A DNA stretch of 64,000 nucleotides from Oryzias latipes (Eukaryota; Chordata; Actinopteri; Beloniformes; Adrianichthyidae): NCBI RefSeq assembly GCF_002234675.1, contig NC_019863.2, positions 3,772,609 to 3,836,608 of the forward strand, written 5' to 3'. Below, in pieces: positions 50,601 through 63,105 of this stretch; within the stretch, counting starts at the first letter, position 1; every line of letters begins with the position of its first letter. The notes below the pieces were generated by a model. That model worked only from the letters and a program-made list of their open reading frames with translations, ran no database searches and was not told the DNA's origin. Both the position numbers and the translations under genes were made by a program.

Positions 50601-53600
50601 TTATTCTCATGGTCAGTGTTCTGTTTGCATTTTTAGGCTACCTCTTTTTGCAGAGCAGAGCTCGGAGCAGGGAGCTTGTGGCCCGTTCAGCGTATTTTCC
50701 ACATCACACCAATGGTATTTTTTGTCTGCTCCTGATTTACAGCATTTGAATAAAGAAATACTCTATCACGAAAAAAATGCGACATGATCATGATAAAAAC
50801 ACCAAAAACACCATGCATTTTGAATGGAGTGGGTCTTCAAGAAGAAATGTTTTAAGTTGTCCTCTTTCACTGAAGGCCACACGTTCATTTTGTAAGAGGG
50901 GTATTATTGGACGTGTATGGTTTCTCCTCACCTCTTGGGCTCGGTACGTGTAAAGCACTTTGTCTTTTAGGAGGAACCACAGTCTCTTCCAGTTCTTCTT
51001 GCTCTTCTTGCTCCGCTGTAAAGTCCCACTGATGGAGCCTTCCTCCGACACCGTCACCTGCACATCAAAGATAACTTTATTTATGAAATCAAAACATCTG
51101 TTTTCCATTTCCAAACATAATATCTGCTGAATTAACCTGGGTGAATGATATTATGCCTTTTCGGTTTCTCCAAATATTATGAGGATGAATATTGTGGAAC
51201 ACAGTGGAGAGCGGTCGACTGAGGCGGTGCATCCGAGGGCTGCTGCTGCCTGACAGCTCACATATCTCTCCTCCTGCAGAGACAAACAACTTCCTTATGA
51301 CCAAAGTGGAAAGTACAGATATAGGGCTTGGTTTGTTCCCATGCTTCAAGTTCCTTACAGGAACTCTACACTAACCTTCACTTCTGAAACACAGATAAGC
51401 ACAAAAATATTTTCTCTTCAAAGCAAACCTAGGATTGGAAGGGGGAACAGAGACATGGCTGGCCAAAACATTCAGAAACTCCTTCTCTGTCTTGATTAAA
51501 CAAGAGACTTAAACCTTTGCCAAGTCGCTTCACGTTCCCAGGTTCTACTGGTGAACAGATAAGACGGAAAAACTTGATCCACCAATGCCAAAAAGCAAGG
51601 AAGATTTTGACCCATGTCCTCCTGACTACCACCAGAAAACAAAAATTTTGTCCCATCCAAATTGTTTTAAATCCACCAAAAACTACAATTCCCAGAGCAC
51701 CACCCCTTCACATTTGGTATGATTGAAAAACCCAGACTTTCCCCTGTAGATACACAACGAGGTTCATTCAGTGGTATGTTGGGAGATATTTAGGTTTAGA
51801 AATGACCTCTACAGGCCAGACAGAATACATATAATATCAGATATATCTACTGCGCATTTTACTATTGGTTGCTAAAAAAAACACAACAGGAAATTGGAAA
51901 AATGTAACATTACCATCTGTAACGGAATGGAAACAAAGAATCAAAAAACGACAGTGTGTCTACAACTAAATACAGATGTCTTTGAAGGTAGATGGCACAT
52001 GGTTAAACGTTATTTGGGGTTGTGACTGTTCTTTGTACCTTTATTATCTGTTTAACTAAACTACACGTCTCATCTTGCCTCAATGCAATTTTTTGTTTTA
52101 GCTAGAAAAATTACTGTACACTATATTGGATGCGGATTTATGGCCGAATGTGTCTCAGGGAATTGTAGTTTGTTATGTGTTGTGATGAGAAATAAAAAAA
52201 AAAGCAAAAAAGAAATGATCTTTACAGAGAACAAATTTGCATTGCTGGTAGTCAGGAGATATGGTGCCATTTTATACACAGTACTGCAAAGTTATGCAGT
52301 TATTTTTCTTATGGCATTATTATCTGTATACACCCCCATCGGAATGCATCTCTATCTACTAAACGTTATGACTTGCATTTCCAGCTGAAAGTCTTCTTAC
52401 CTCTTTTCTTTAGCTCGCTGTAACAGTGATCACACACTTTGGCCATGCGGTCCTTCATGTATTTCAGGGGATATCTGTTCCTTGAGCAGCTTCGACAAAC
52501 AATCTACAGCCAACACAAAAGATGTTACAGAGTTTGCTGCTAAGAAAGTACAATCCTTCAGCTGTGCTTTGACACGTACTCTTCCACAGCCGTGGCAGTG
52601 GTGTCTGCGAAGAGTGAGGCTGAAGTCTGCAGTGCAGTTCATGCACATCATCACTTGTGAGACCGGGACAAGTGTGGGGGCTTTCTCTCCGAGGAGCAGT
52701 TTAAGGCCATCTCTGGACTGAACAGACACACACACATGTCTGCATTCACAAAAGCCCAAAGGAATGAAAGTCTTCTACAGACACAATGTTGGGTTGGGAC
52801 ATTTTCACCTCTCCTGAGCAGCTGTTGAAAGCAGAGCCTCTAGTGTGTTCAGTCACAGTTCTGTTTAGAGTGTAAAACCAGTCTTCTCTTTCCAGGAATG
52901 AACTGCAAGTGACAACACGCAAACTGCTCTCAACACGTCTCCAGAACTGAACATCTGCAGTGTTACTTCTGAGCTGTTCAGTGTGGCGGGTTGTTTTATT
53001 GTGTATACATTGCTCTGTGACCCACCTGGCAGACAAAATGATGGAGATGTCCGTTCCCTCTATCTTTAACGCATTTGGGGCATTGTCAATGGTGGGTTTA
53101 CTGACCTAAGTAATTAAGTCAGATTTAGATTCAACAATCAAAAAAGAGAGAACAAGTTAAAATGGCATTTAGCTTTAAAAGAAAAGCATTAAGGACAGAG
53201 AAAAATATGGTGACATGATTATAAGGAACTGACCTTGAGCCCGGTGAGGGACAGAGTGTTCTTCAGTCTGTATTTTCCATTCTGCTGAGGGTAGGTGTAG
53301 AGCAGCACATCGTTCATCTGACAGACAGCACAACATTCAGTGACCCTCCTAAACGCACACGTCTACAGAGGCAACAGATTTGAAAACGGCCCTTTGATAA
53401 AAGCCCATTGTATGTATTTGCATCAACTCTCCAGCAGGTGTCCCCTCAGCCTAAGATGAATCTCAACGTATGCTTCTTCACAGATTTCTGAATGTCTCTT
53501 GCCTTGAAAAGATGTAAACAAATCCTAAATCTGCTAAAAGCATGAACCACATTGGGATAATAATCACATAAAAAACAAAAATCTGCAGCCGTTCCCAAAC

Positions 53601-56077
53601 ATTAGAACAGCACATTCAAGGCATTAGACACAAAAGGAGGTAACACCTGGTTCCCGACAGATCGATAGCTTTATGTTTCACAACCAGAATTTCACACCAC
53701 ATACATGAGATACTTGGGTCAACAAGTCTCAAGTTTCATTCTGAGTTTATTTTCCAGACAGTCTGTAAAGAAAATGTTCCCATAAACTTAAAGGCAGTCA
53801 GTACTGCCAACAGGAAGTACCTGATGGCTCCAAGAAGCCAAAATCCCTCAGACTTCTATAGAGAAACAGCTGGTACTCAGTTATTCTATTGGTCAGAAGA
53901 ACCATTCTTGCTTTACTTTAACATGTTCCTTGTAACCCTCAAGGTCACTGATTTTATGTTTAAGGAACTGTGAATAAACTACAGCTGCCTGTTTGGGTAC
54001 AAATTGTTTGATTATTTGTGTAAACAGATTTTGAAAAATGACTGTTGAAAGGAGTTTGTGTATTTCAGTCCAACTAACAGGCAGGATTGACTGAACTGCA
54101 ATAAGCGAAAAACAGGGACTTTAGTCTAAATGTTATTTTGCTTTAGGTGCAAAAACTTGCTTACTTCCTTCTTCTCTCTCCCAGAGTTTACATCAGTGTT
54201 CAGTAAACATTTGTATTAAGCAACATCAGGGGTTTAAACAGGGATGTTTGTAAATGTAAGGAGCTGACCTTCCCCATGCTGTTGATAAAAAAAATGGTTC
54301 AGGAAGTCAATATTCAGAAACATCCTGCCAGGAAACCTCGCTTATAAGCTATGTCTTGGCAAAGAAAAAGATTTGGAACTTTAAGCCTGACCATACATTT
54401 TACACAGATGTATACAAAGAAACAAAGCTTTGTGTATGTTTTTGAACATGTAAGAAAACAAGATTCTATCAGAAAGCCTATAAAATACAAACAGGAATCA
54501 GAATTTACCAAAAACAAATGACGAGGTTGGCGACTTTTTCTGCTGACCTTCATCAGTGTGCCTTCCTTAACAAAAACCTGTTGAAAAAGAAAAACTGATC
54601 AATTAAGTTGAAAAAAATTCAGATCCTCTGATACCAGTGCATGGAGGTGATCTGAAATAATCAGCGTTACTCTCTTTTTTCTTTTCTTTATTCTTAGATC
54701 AGGCTGGTTGGGGATTCCCAGATGATTTTTTTTTTTTTTTGAGTAAAGGGCAACATGGAGAAAGAGAAGGGCAGACAGGGCGGGCTGGCCAAGCCAACAA
54801 TGCAGTTATCAGAGCCATACCCTGTCAGGATGAAGCAGATCCCGCTGGCCATGAACACTGTGCGCTATGTTGATCAGACGCAGCAGATTCTCCTGAGCGA
54901 GACAGAAACAGAAGAAAAAGGAGCAAACCAGCAGTCAAAACAAGAGAATGGATTAAAGTGCATCCCTTCATCCTCATTATCTCCTACAACCGTTGGCAAG
55001 AACAGCTGATGGTCAGCTGATGCAGCAGATGAAGCAATTATTGCTGACTGAAATGTCACTGAACAGGACGACATGTAAACATGTGGAAATAAAAAATAAA
55101 CATAAACTGTTAAGGAGTCGGTAAATGTTGTATTTACACCGTTTTCTTAAATGATAAACAACCACTAATTTAATCTGCAACAAGTTTAAAAAAAATATCT
55201 CAGAGTATCATTACAATTTTACACTTACACTTTTCCCAAGTTGTAAAAGTGAAAAAAGAAATAAAAATTCCAATTCAATGTTAGGGGTTTACAGTGAATG
55301 TTACATGTTACATTCACTGTACATGTTGACTCATGAAGTGTTATTTATTATTTTTAAAGCCTACAAGTTACCAGGTTTATCCAGTAGTTCTAGCGGGTAA
55401 GCCTTTTTTTTAAAATAAAAATCCATTTCTGCTTTATTTGAATCTCAAGATCAGTGAATATGTTTGTAAGCAGGGAGCCAAGTCTGTAATTAAGATGTAA
55501 CATGTATTTTTTTATTATTTATATCAATAGGCAAAGGCAGGGTGACACCTGGACAGGTAAGTCTGCTGCAGACAAACACACAAAGGCTTCCCTGCCACTC
55601 TGGCTCCTGAAATTGCAAAGTCTAAAGTCCAAATCTAAGTCATGACTTTATGATTTTGCATGACCTTTTAAAGTAATAAAACCGATGTTACTGTGTATTG
55701 TCCAAGTGCTGACAGCTGTGCGCTAATGTAGATGACATCATCTAGTGGTAGTAATGTAAGAATTTGAAGACACAATTTTTTCATATCTCTCAGCTTGTAG
55801 GGCTGATTTTAGGGGTAGGGAGAAGCCGGAGGGGTAGGGAAGCAATTTAAAATTTGACCGCACTCTGAAGAGGAAGTTTAAAGAAAAAAACACTCAACCT
55901 ATGGGGCATGTTTTTGGCCTGTAAGATGAAAGCTGGAGCCTATGCTGGCATAGGCTCCAGCAACATCCATCAAATCAAACTTTGTTTCTATAGCACCTTT
56001 TTACATCAAAACATAATCGAATTTTAAAAACAAGAGGACAAGACATTAAACAAATGTTTTGTTTATAATGCCAACAA

Positions 56078-56109
<32 letters not shown>

Positions 56110-59100
56110 ATACACACACCATGGTAAGAAGAATGATAAAATGATGCAATGTAGAAATGACCCAACTTAGCATAAATTAGCGTCAATATTTACTATAAGC
56201 ATCCTTCCTGCATGCTGCATTGAGTTTACAGGTAAATATATGATTGAAATGATAAACCTTGGTTGCCAACTAATTTAAATTTGTACAATTCCTGCCTTAA
56301 AACTCATATGAAACTCTTACCCCATGTTTTATGTTGTCATTGATCTGATCTGCAATGTCAGAAACGATTCCAACTGCAGCTGCATGACACAAACAGACAG
56401 ATGCATCAGCAAAAACATTTCACTGCATTCAGAGAGAGCCATCATTGATCAAATATCTCCTTCCTCCATGTCTCAGGACTTTAGAAGTGCCTATGAGTTT
56501 GGACTAAAGTGGCTCCCTTATCAGAGATGTAGCATCAGATACTGTGGCTGTAAAGCGCCTTCTCATGAATTACACATTACAAACTTCAGACAGCAGGGAC
56601 CTGGAATGACTGTCTGGTGGGTTGCCAGCTCAAACAAAGAAACCCAAATTGGCTCTCTCATGGCCCTTTCCTTGTGCCAAATGAGCAGAAATAAATTCCA
56701 AGAACCGGTAGAAACAAAGCCACACACAGAGACTAGTAAAGCTCTCCAGGAAGTAAACAAACGATGTGACTACGCTGTGGTTGTACACACGACTGTTTCA
56801 TGAAACCAACATCTTTACTGTACCTTGGGTGTCTTCATATTCCCTAGAATCGGGTGAAAGATTATTCAGGTAATCTGTGAGAAGAAAAAAAAGTTTTTTT
56901 TTAAAAAGTAAAGTACCAACCTTTTCCAATCGGGAAATTCACTTCATTTTCGAATTTTTACCTACCAGTGAGGAGCATCCGATACCGAGCCACCCGAACA
57001 ATGACCTGCAGTAGCTGCTGTTTAAGACTAACAGCTGAACTCTGTTCCTAAACAAGAGAAGTGTAGGTTTTTAATATCACAAACACATCAATGTTTCCTT
57101 TCACCTCAATGGAAAAATGCTTTGAATTGAAGCAGAAAAAGGGTTTCCTAAACTTTGATAACCCTTGTGCTATCCTATGGGGTCAAGATGACCATTGACA
57201 TGTTTTATCCCTACCTTGACAAAGGTGAATAAAGAGGGACAGGATTTCATGTAATCCATGGACACCAGTGAAGATCACAAATCATTGAAGAAAAAAGGTT
57301 CAGCGCACTGTCTAGTGGGTCTAGATGACCCAACTCCCAACATTAAAGTGCCTAGGATAGCACAAGGGTTAAAACAATATAGAATACTCAAACCACAATG
57401 TTCACTTTTAGAAAAATCTATGATGAAGGACACCGTTTGTGAGTGTTATGATATGTTGATGTCAAATTCAAATGAAAATTCACAAAGTAAATGCCTGGAA
57501 AGAAAATCTGCAAAAAGAAAGAAATGAGGAATGGGAGAGGGTGTCACAAGTACAGGCAGACGGCTGTTTCCAAATGCAGCAGGTTTAATAGCTCAGCTAA
57601 AAGTCCACAAAGCTAAATCAGGGTCAGGCAGGCAGGAGTCGAGAACAGGCATGAGATCATCAGAGGAGAGACAGAGTAGTCAGAATCCAGGCGAGAGTCA
57701 GGGCAGAGACAAAACAGGGTCAGGAGACAGAAGATCAGGTTCAGATATAAGGCTTGGTAATGCAGACAGAGTGGCACAAACAATACTTCACACTGAGTGA
57801 GGCTCAGTACAGTGCCTAAGTAGTGCAGCTTGATTCATGTGAAAACCTGTATTGCCGAACGCTGGAAAAAACACCAACAAGCATAACCCAGAGGTTCCAA
57901 CAAATGTTGTCAAGTGTCTCTTTAGAAAGGATTACATATAATTTAAAAGAAAAGAAGAAGAATTTGAAAATATATTTCTGAAGACTTTTGACCTTTTGGA
58001 CTCACAGAGGTGTCCAAATTCAGGCCTCGAGGGCCGGCCTCCTGCTGGTTTTCCAGAAATCCTGCCTTGTCTGCTGCTGATTACCTGGATCAGATGCGTT
58101 TAGCCAGCAAGGACCTTCAATGGCAGGATGGTTGGAAAACATGAAGGACACCAGCCCTCGAGGTCTGGAAGTGGATACTCCTGGTCAAGAGGATTAGAAT
58201 GTTGATCCTTCTTTAGATGGCTTACTCTGTTTTATTTTGCAGTTTGTTGAGTTCATAATCAGTGTTTTATCAATGTCTAAGGAGAGGCACTTTTGTTCCT
58301 ATGGGGGGGGGGGGGGGTGTTAAATATAACAGTGATTGAGTGAAAGCAGTTTTTTAAACACTGTAGAGGAACTTGCAACTATTGTAAATGCTGAACCGAA
58401 TTTTCATTGAAAATTCTATAAAAGGAATGCGGCGAAAGGAAAAGAAGCCATGAGAGCACTAAAGCATCCTAAAACAGAACCTCAAACCACATTTTAGAAG
58501 GTTTGGATATACAAATCCAGACTGATAGCAAAGACACTGCAGTGTGACAGTTTAGTCAACATTCTCCAGGGGCATCATGAGTTTGCTCAAATGTGTTGTG
58601 ATGATCGATAATTCTTCTACAGGCCAAAGATGAGGTGCTGACACCACAATTACCATCACTCTTGTGATTCTCTTGAATGGCTAGAATAACCTGTTTATGA
58701 GTGGTACAAAAACAATCATTTTTATATGACATGATAAAACGATGCATGAAAAGAAAAGTCAATCCAAAAAATTAGCTGCTCCTGCTGAAATCAACTGCGA
58801 AAACAGCATTTTAGAAGGTAAACCTGTTTGGAGATGTTCAGCATTTTTAAGAATCTCTAAACAGCTTGTAAAGTTAATCAACACAGAAATAACTGCTTTT
58901 ATGCTTAATAAAATAAAGGAATCAATGATTTTATTTGTTGTTTGTTGTTTATTTGTTTTTTATTTTCTGTTTTAGAAAACCAATTTGTCCTTGTTCTATG
59001 CGCAATATGAGAACAATAAATCTCCATAGTTCTTTGTTTTGCAGCATTTATACCATAAAACAGAATACAGAGAGCTGACACTGGGAAGAAGCAAGTTTGG

Positions 59101-62100
59101 GAAACTTTTTTCTCTGTTTGCACTTGCATTTTAAACTCGGACTTGGTCCATTCTAAGAGGAATGTTTCACAGATTCCAAATAAAAATGTGTTTGAAGCTT
59201 TTTTCTGTCTTTCATGAGCGTTGTTTTCATTTAAGATTAAATCTGTGCAGCTAATGTATGCAACAATAGATCGAACCACAGCTTTCAGTCTCCATACATT
59301 TCTTGGTCCATAGAATGAAAAAACCCTCAGTCAGCAGCCTAAAGGATAAAAAGCCACTTGCATCAACAAACTGAGTTTGGGGAAATACCAGGACCCTTTT
59401 TTTAAACTCAGGTGGCCCTAAATTCAGGAGGCAAACCTGCCTGGGTCTGCAAAGACTTCCTGCCAACATCTCCCCTCAGCGGTCTATGAAAAAAATCACT
59501 TCTGTGTCTGTAAATAAAACACAGTTGCTGCAATGCTGTTGTAACATCATGTGTCATTGATTCCTGCCAAAGGCTAAAGTTAACAGCTGGCTAAATCCGG
59601 TTTGATTGTTTGCAGCATAAAACTGTAGATGCTGAACACATAATAATTGTTTTGACCAATAAATTTGACATTCAATCCGTTTTATTACAAAATTTCTTGC
59701 TGACCTCTTGAACAAATAATTGCTTTAAGTTGTACATTTCTGCTGTTGCTGGAACAAAAATAAACAGAAAAATTTCAGATCGGTGGCTGACACTGAAATA
59801 TGTTTTTGCTTTTTTCCTGGTTTGTTTTTTACAGACGATTGGATTCAATCTGTGCCTCCTGTTTTATTCTGTCCCTTATAAACCTGTGACACCAACATCT
59901 CCGGTTTCAGCAGTTCCATTCCACCAGTGAATGCATCTCACTTTATGAACTTCTAGGTTTTAATGTAGGATTTGACGTGTGGCCGTGGTACAGCGGTAGA
60001 GCTTGTTTGGAAGATCACAGGTTCAATTCTTGCCTATGTTCCTAAGTGTCCTTGGGCACTGAGCCCCATGTTGCTCCTAACGGTTACAGGTTGATGCAAG
60101 TAAAGCCGCCACCAGTGTGTGAATGTGTGTGTAAACGGGACTGTGACTGTAAAGCGCTAAATAAGTATTCGCCATTTACCAAAAGTCAGTGATCCAAAAT
60201 CAGTCATTCAGAACTAATGCTTTTCTGTGATGAAAGGCCATGTGAGCATAAACCTGCCTGAGGAAAAAGTTGCACATGACAGTTTGGTTTGAGATGAAGC
60301 ATTTACAGATGTAAATCCTCAGAAGAAAACATAAAAACTCATTTTCCGACATACTTTTTTTTCTTCCTTTTTTTGACAAACACATTTTTGTCAAATAAAA
60401 TAAATATGTGTTTGATTTCTGACCTCAAACTTTTGAACGATGGCTGCAAATGCAGGTGACGTTTGGCAGCTGTTCTCAAGTAGACTCATGCTTCGATCAT
60501 AGTGGCCAATGTAAGTGGTGAAGACCAAGAACTCCGCTTTTCTGGACAGAAATATGTCAGCAATCCTCTGCCACTCCTCCCTGAGCAGAGAAAGATTTAG
60601 TTGTTGATTTTTTGTCTCAAACAAGAGGTAGTGGTGAAGCAAAACATCTCACTTTAGTTGAGTCTGCACTAATGTTTTAAGTATCTTCTGGGTAATGGTG
60701 TGAATCTTACCAGTGCCGGATTCGATATTCCAGCTCGCTGAGGATTTTGCGGTGTAGAGTGTAAACATCAGGCAACTCATTGAGAATCTCCCCAAGTCTC
60801 CCGTCATCCAGAACAGGCTGCCCTTCATCCCCGACCGCTAAGCCCACCGCGTCCCTGAAGTCCTGCAACAGGAAGGAGCCTTAATGTCCTGGTTACACTT
60901 TTCCTCTAAGACAACAACAGTCTGCATGTCTTTGCCTTTCGACCACCTTGCTGATAAGAATAATCTGAATAATGAGGCAGTTCAGATAACATCTCATGGT
61001 CACCTAGAACACTAACTTCATTGGTCACATTTACCAGTTCCATCCCCACGCTGAAGGAACAAAGTTTAAGATCTAAAAATGCTTTTCAATGTTATGGTCA
61101 AATTTTGTTAACCTTAGAAACAAGCAGTGTTTGTTGCAAACACATGTTTTTAGTATCCATCCATCCATTTTCTGAACCTGTTTTATCCCTTACGGGGTTG
61201 ACGGGCTGCCAGAGTCTATACCGGCCACTGCTGGGCAAAGGCTGTTTTTTCATTATATAAAAATTGTTTTACTTGTGTTCAATATTTGATCATTTTTTAA
61301 CAAGTTAGTTACTGGTGTAGTATTTTGGAAATTTTGTATCTCTAATAAAACTAGAGACTTGAATTATGTGCAGTTAAAAATCAATACATTGGGTCGAAAA
61401 AGTTTGTCGATCACCGATTGTGCAAGTTGACCCTCTTAAAAAACTGAGCTGTAATGTCCATCAGAGATATACTTCAACTAGTGTGGACAGAAGATAAACA
61501 AGAATCCAAGAAATCATACTGTGTGATTTTTAAAGAAGCTATTTGTATAATGGAGCAGAAAATAAGTATTCCGAGAAACTCCCTGAAGCAAACAATCAAG
61601 CATGAATTCTGTTCCTCACAGACCTATTCCTTCTTCTTTATTAAGCTCTTCTATCCTCCACTTGTTACCTGTATTAATTTCACCTATTTGAAATGGTTAT
61701 CGGTATAAAAGACACCTGTCCACAACCTTAGACAGTCAGACTGCAACCTCTCCACCATGACCAAGACCAAAGAGCTATCAAAGGAGACCAGGGGTAAGAT
61801 TGTAGAATGCACCAATCTACCATTACCAAGCAGCTTAATGCGAAGACATCAACTGTTTGAGGAAGTACTAGAAAATAGAAGAAATACAAGATAATTGACA
61901 ATCTCACTCCACGTGGAACTTCACACAAGATCTCACCTGAAGAACAGTGAGGAAACAACCCAGAACTACACTGAGGCATATCATAGCCAAAAGCCTTTAC
62001 CATAGTCACTACATTACCAGATGCAATAACCTTGTGGTGATGTAGAATGAAAGATCGAAATATGCATAAAGTGCATCTACCCTCTCCCAAATTTACCACA

Positions 62101-62889
62101 ACAAACAGAAAAGTAAAAAAAACTTGATATTAACAATCAAGTGCTTAAGTTCAAAAGTAAAAAAACAATTAACGTCCTAACAAAGAGTGCAGTTTGGTTG
62201 GAAAACATTAATGTTAAATCTGCAGGTTCTATAAGTAGAAACTTGCTGCATCAGGTCTCCGTAAATTACCTGAGGAGCACTGCTGATCATGTATTCCAAA
62301 GTTACTTTAGATTAGTTTATTAGACATTTTAAAGACAAACACTCACTTCTTGGAGCATCTTGAGAGAATTCACGTGTCTGTAGACAAAACAAAAACAAAA
62401 GGCTCAGACTGTTTTTTTTTTAGCACATCTGGGATTATGGAAAACAAAATCTTACACTCTTTCCGTTTCCACAAGATCCATGACAACATAGAAAGCTCTG
62501 GACTGACCATCAGGCTTTATAAATGGACAAAACAAAACAGAGTATTAATAAGAACACAGATGGGATGAGGAGGGACAACAGGAATAAAGACAACTGTCCC
62601 CTAGCAGCAGTTCAGTGGAAAGTCCTAACCATTGTTAAAAGCTGACATAGTTACATTTCTGATGCAAAAAAAAACATCTACTTAACCTTGAAAGCATATA
62701 TAACCACATTTTTCTTTTTCTGTAAACATAGAGCAAACCTGTCTATCATAATTGTTGTCCATCCCACCATCGTCCTCCCCAGAGGTGCGCCCTTGGTCTT
62801 CTTCACCCACCAGATCTCTTTGGTCATCACTTACTGGATCAATCTTTGAACCAGCGACCACAGGACACATGTATTCATCCGTGTAGGTG
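47696..62889 (-). CDS. fgd5: fgd5, FYVE/RhoGEF/PH domain protein 5 (5' end outside window)
   Basis: FGD5 is a Cdc42 exchange factor of endothelial cells. Nineteen exons join in phase: 62739-62889, 62456-62514, 62347-62377, 60711-60862, 60424-60580, 56966-57047, 56824-56874, 56321-56379, 54821-54892, 54509-54577, 53234-53317, 53026-53105, 52809-52902, 52580-52717, 52401-52503, 51137-51273, 50932-51057, 48800-48954, 47696-47732. They code 611 aa plus stop. Order: acidic stretch (DDQRDLVGEEDQGRTSGEDD); DH domain (FYVVMDLVETER... to LLTDYLNNLSPDSREYEDTQ); PH1 (VFVKEGTLMKVSRKSRQPRH, YTYPQQNGKYRLKNTLSLTG); FYVE (CMNC, RRHHCHGCGR, IVCRSCSRNRYPLKY, VCDHCY); PH2 (GSISGTLQRSKKSKKNWKRL, ESLPLLGFTVKL, DTLFYSFKAED), ending WVNAMEEATNL. 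The FYVE wording and SRQPRHLFL fit FGD5 better than FGD1-4 or FGD6. The large N-terminal exon 1 expected from human lies beyond base 64000. Whether this is an a or b teleost paralogue cannot be told. Confidence 0.92.
47943..48147. mobile_element. CCCTTGTGCTATC MITE, copy 2, TTAA-flanked
   Basis: CCCTTGTGCTATCCTAGGCA at the left and TAGTACAAGGG at the right are flanked by TTAA on both sides (47939-47942 and 48148-48151). Short CCCT-starting TIRs with a TTAA duplication are the hallmark of piggyBac-type MITEs. It lies in the last fgd5 intron. Confidence 0.8.
49016..50833. mobile_element. CCCACTCC-ended element, long or composite copy
   Basis: The left end CCCCACTCCGATCATCTC and right end GAATGGAGTGGG match the copy at 37517-38327, as do inner parts (GAGCAACCCCGCCCCACTTCC; AGCTTGTGGCCCG). 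It is about 1 kb longer; the extra AT-rich middle (about 49260-50600) may be a separate insertion. It lies in fgd5 intron 17. Confidence 0.55.
56080..56119. repeat. C-run plus (CA)n microsatellite
   Basis: A run of about 17 C is followed by (CA)n in an fgd5 intron. Confidence 0.95.
57162..57368. mobile_element. CCCTTGTGCTATC MITE, copy 3
   Basis: CCCTTGTGCTATCCTATGGG to TAGGATAGCACAAGGG, flanked by ATAA on the left and TTAA on the right, so one copy of the target site has mutated. The core is in opposite orientation to copy 2. Confidence 0.8.
57545..57795. repeat. Purine-rich dispersed repeat
   Basis: A GCAGG/CAGAGA-rich stretch with GGTCAGGCAGGCAGGAGTC and ACTTCACACTGAGTGAGG, which I recognise only loosely as a fish interspersed repeat. 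It lies in an fgd5 intron and the open frame through it has no family motif. Confidence 0.4.
58012..58182. mobile_element. hAT-like MITE with GTGTCCA ends
   Basis: CAGAGGTGTCCAAATTCAGG at the left pairs imperfectly with CTGGAAGTGGATACTCCTG at the right; CCTCGAGGGCC near the left and GCCCTCGAGG near the right form a second, better inverted pair. No clear 8-bp duplication remains. Confidence 0.65.
59977..60181 (+). mobile_element. tRNA-derived SINE, copy 2
   Basis: GGCCGTGGTACAGCGGTAGA and box B GGTTCAATTCT (60020-60030), then GTCCTTGGGCA, GTGTGAATGTGTG, CTGTGACTGTAAAGCGC and TTTACCA. This is the same family as 7263-7545, with a decayed box B. Confidence 0.75.
61150..61240. repeat. (CATC)n-headed dispersed repeat
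   Basis: CCATCCATCCATTTTCTGAA followed by TTTATCCCTTACGGGGTTGA and GAGTCTATACCGGCCACTGC. It is the family seen at 14044-14185 and 26692-26870. Confidence 0.65.
61388..62100 (+). pseudogene. Tc1-like transposon with decayed transposase
   Basis: The left part has CACCGATTGTGCAAGTTGAC, then AGACACCTGTCCACAACCTTAG, then an ATG at 61757 reading MTKTKELSKETRGKIVE, which is the start of Tc1-like transposases. After about 17 codons the frame is lost by indels; a later piece around 61870-61930 still resembles the DNA-binding region (RKW.KYK..DNL.PRGTSHKIS). The catalytic DDE part is missing. Confidence 0.75.
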
Positions 62890-63105
62890 CTGTGAAGGAA
62901 TAAAAACAAAACAAAGGGCATCAGAAAAAGGATCATGGAGATGGCCATGCATGCAAAATACCATTCAGAAAGACGGTTTAACTCATTTCAATTCATTCAG
63001 ATCTTCTGCACATGAGGGTCTGGATGAGACACTAGTTTCTTCTACCATATAATTTTAGGAATTTTAATTTTTATCACAAATACTAAGGAAACAACAAGGT
63101 TTTTC
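62890..63105. other. fgd5 intron 1 segment
   Basis: Unremarkable AT-rich sequence upstream of the first fgd5 exon in the window; nothing recognised. Confidence 0.5.

Noticed and set aside
52083-52388. 101-residue hydrophobic plus-strand open frame in an fgd5 intron
   Set aside because: No family motif is seen; the surrounding sequence looks like decayed repeat, and I could not place a LINE domain with confidence.
54755-55009. Plus-strand 84-residue open frame (MEKEKGRQGGLAKPTMQ...)
   Set aside because: It is the antisense of fgd5 exon 54821-54892, whose minus-strand translation (ENLLRLINIAHSVHGQRDLL) fits the PH1 region and joins in phase with its neighbours.
56324-56803. 159-residue plus-strand open frame
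   Set aside because: It overlaps an fgd5 exon (56321-56379) in antisense and no domain is recognisable in the rest.
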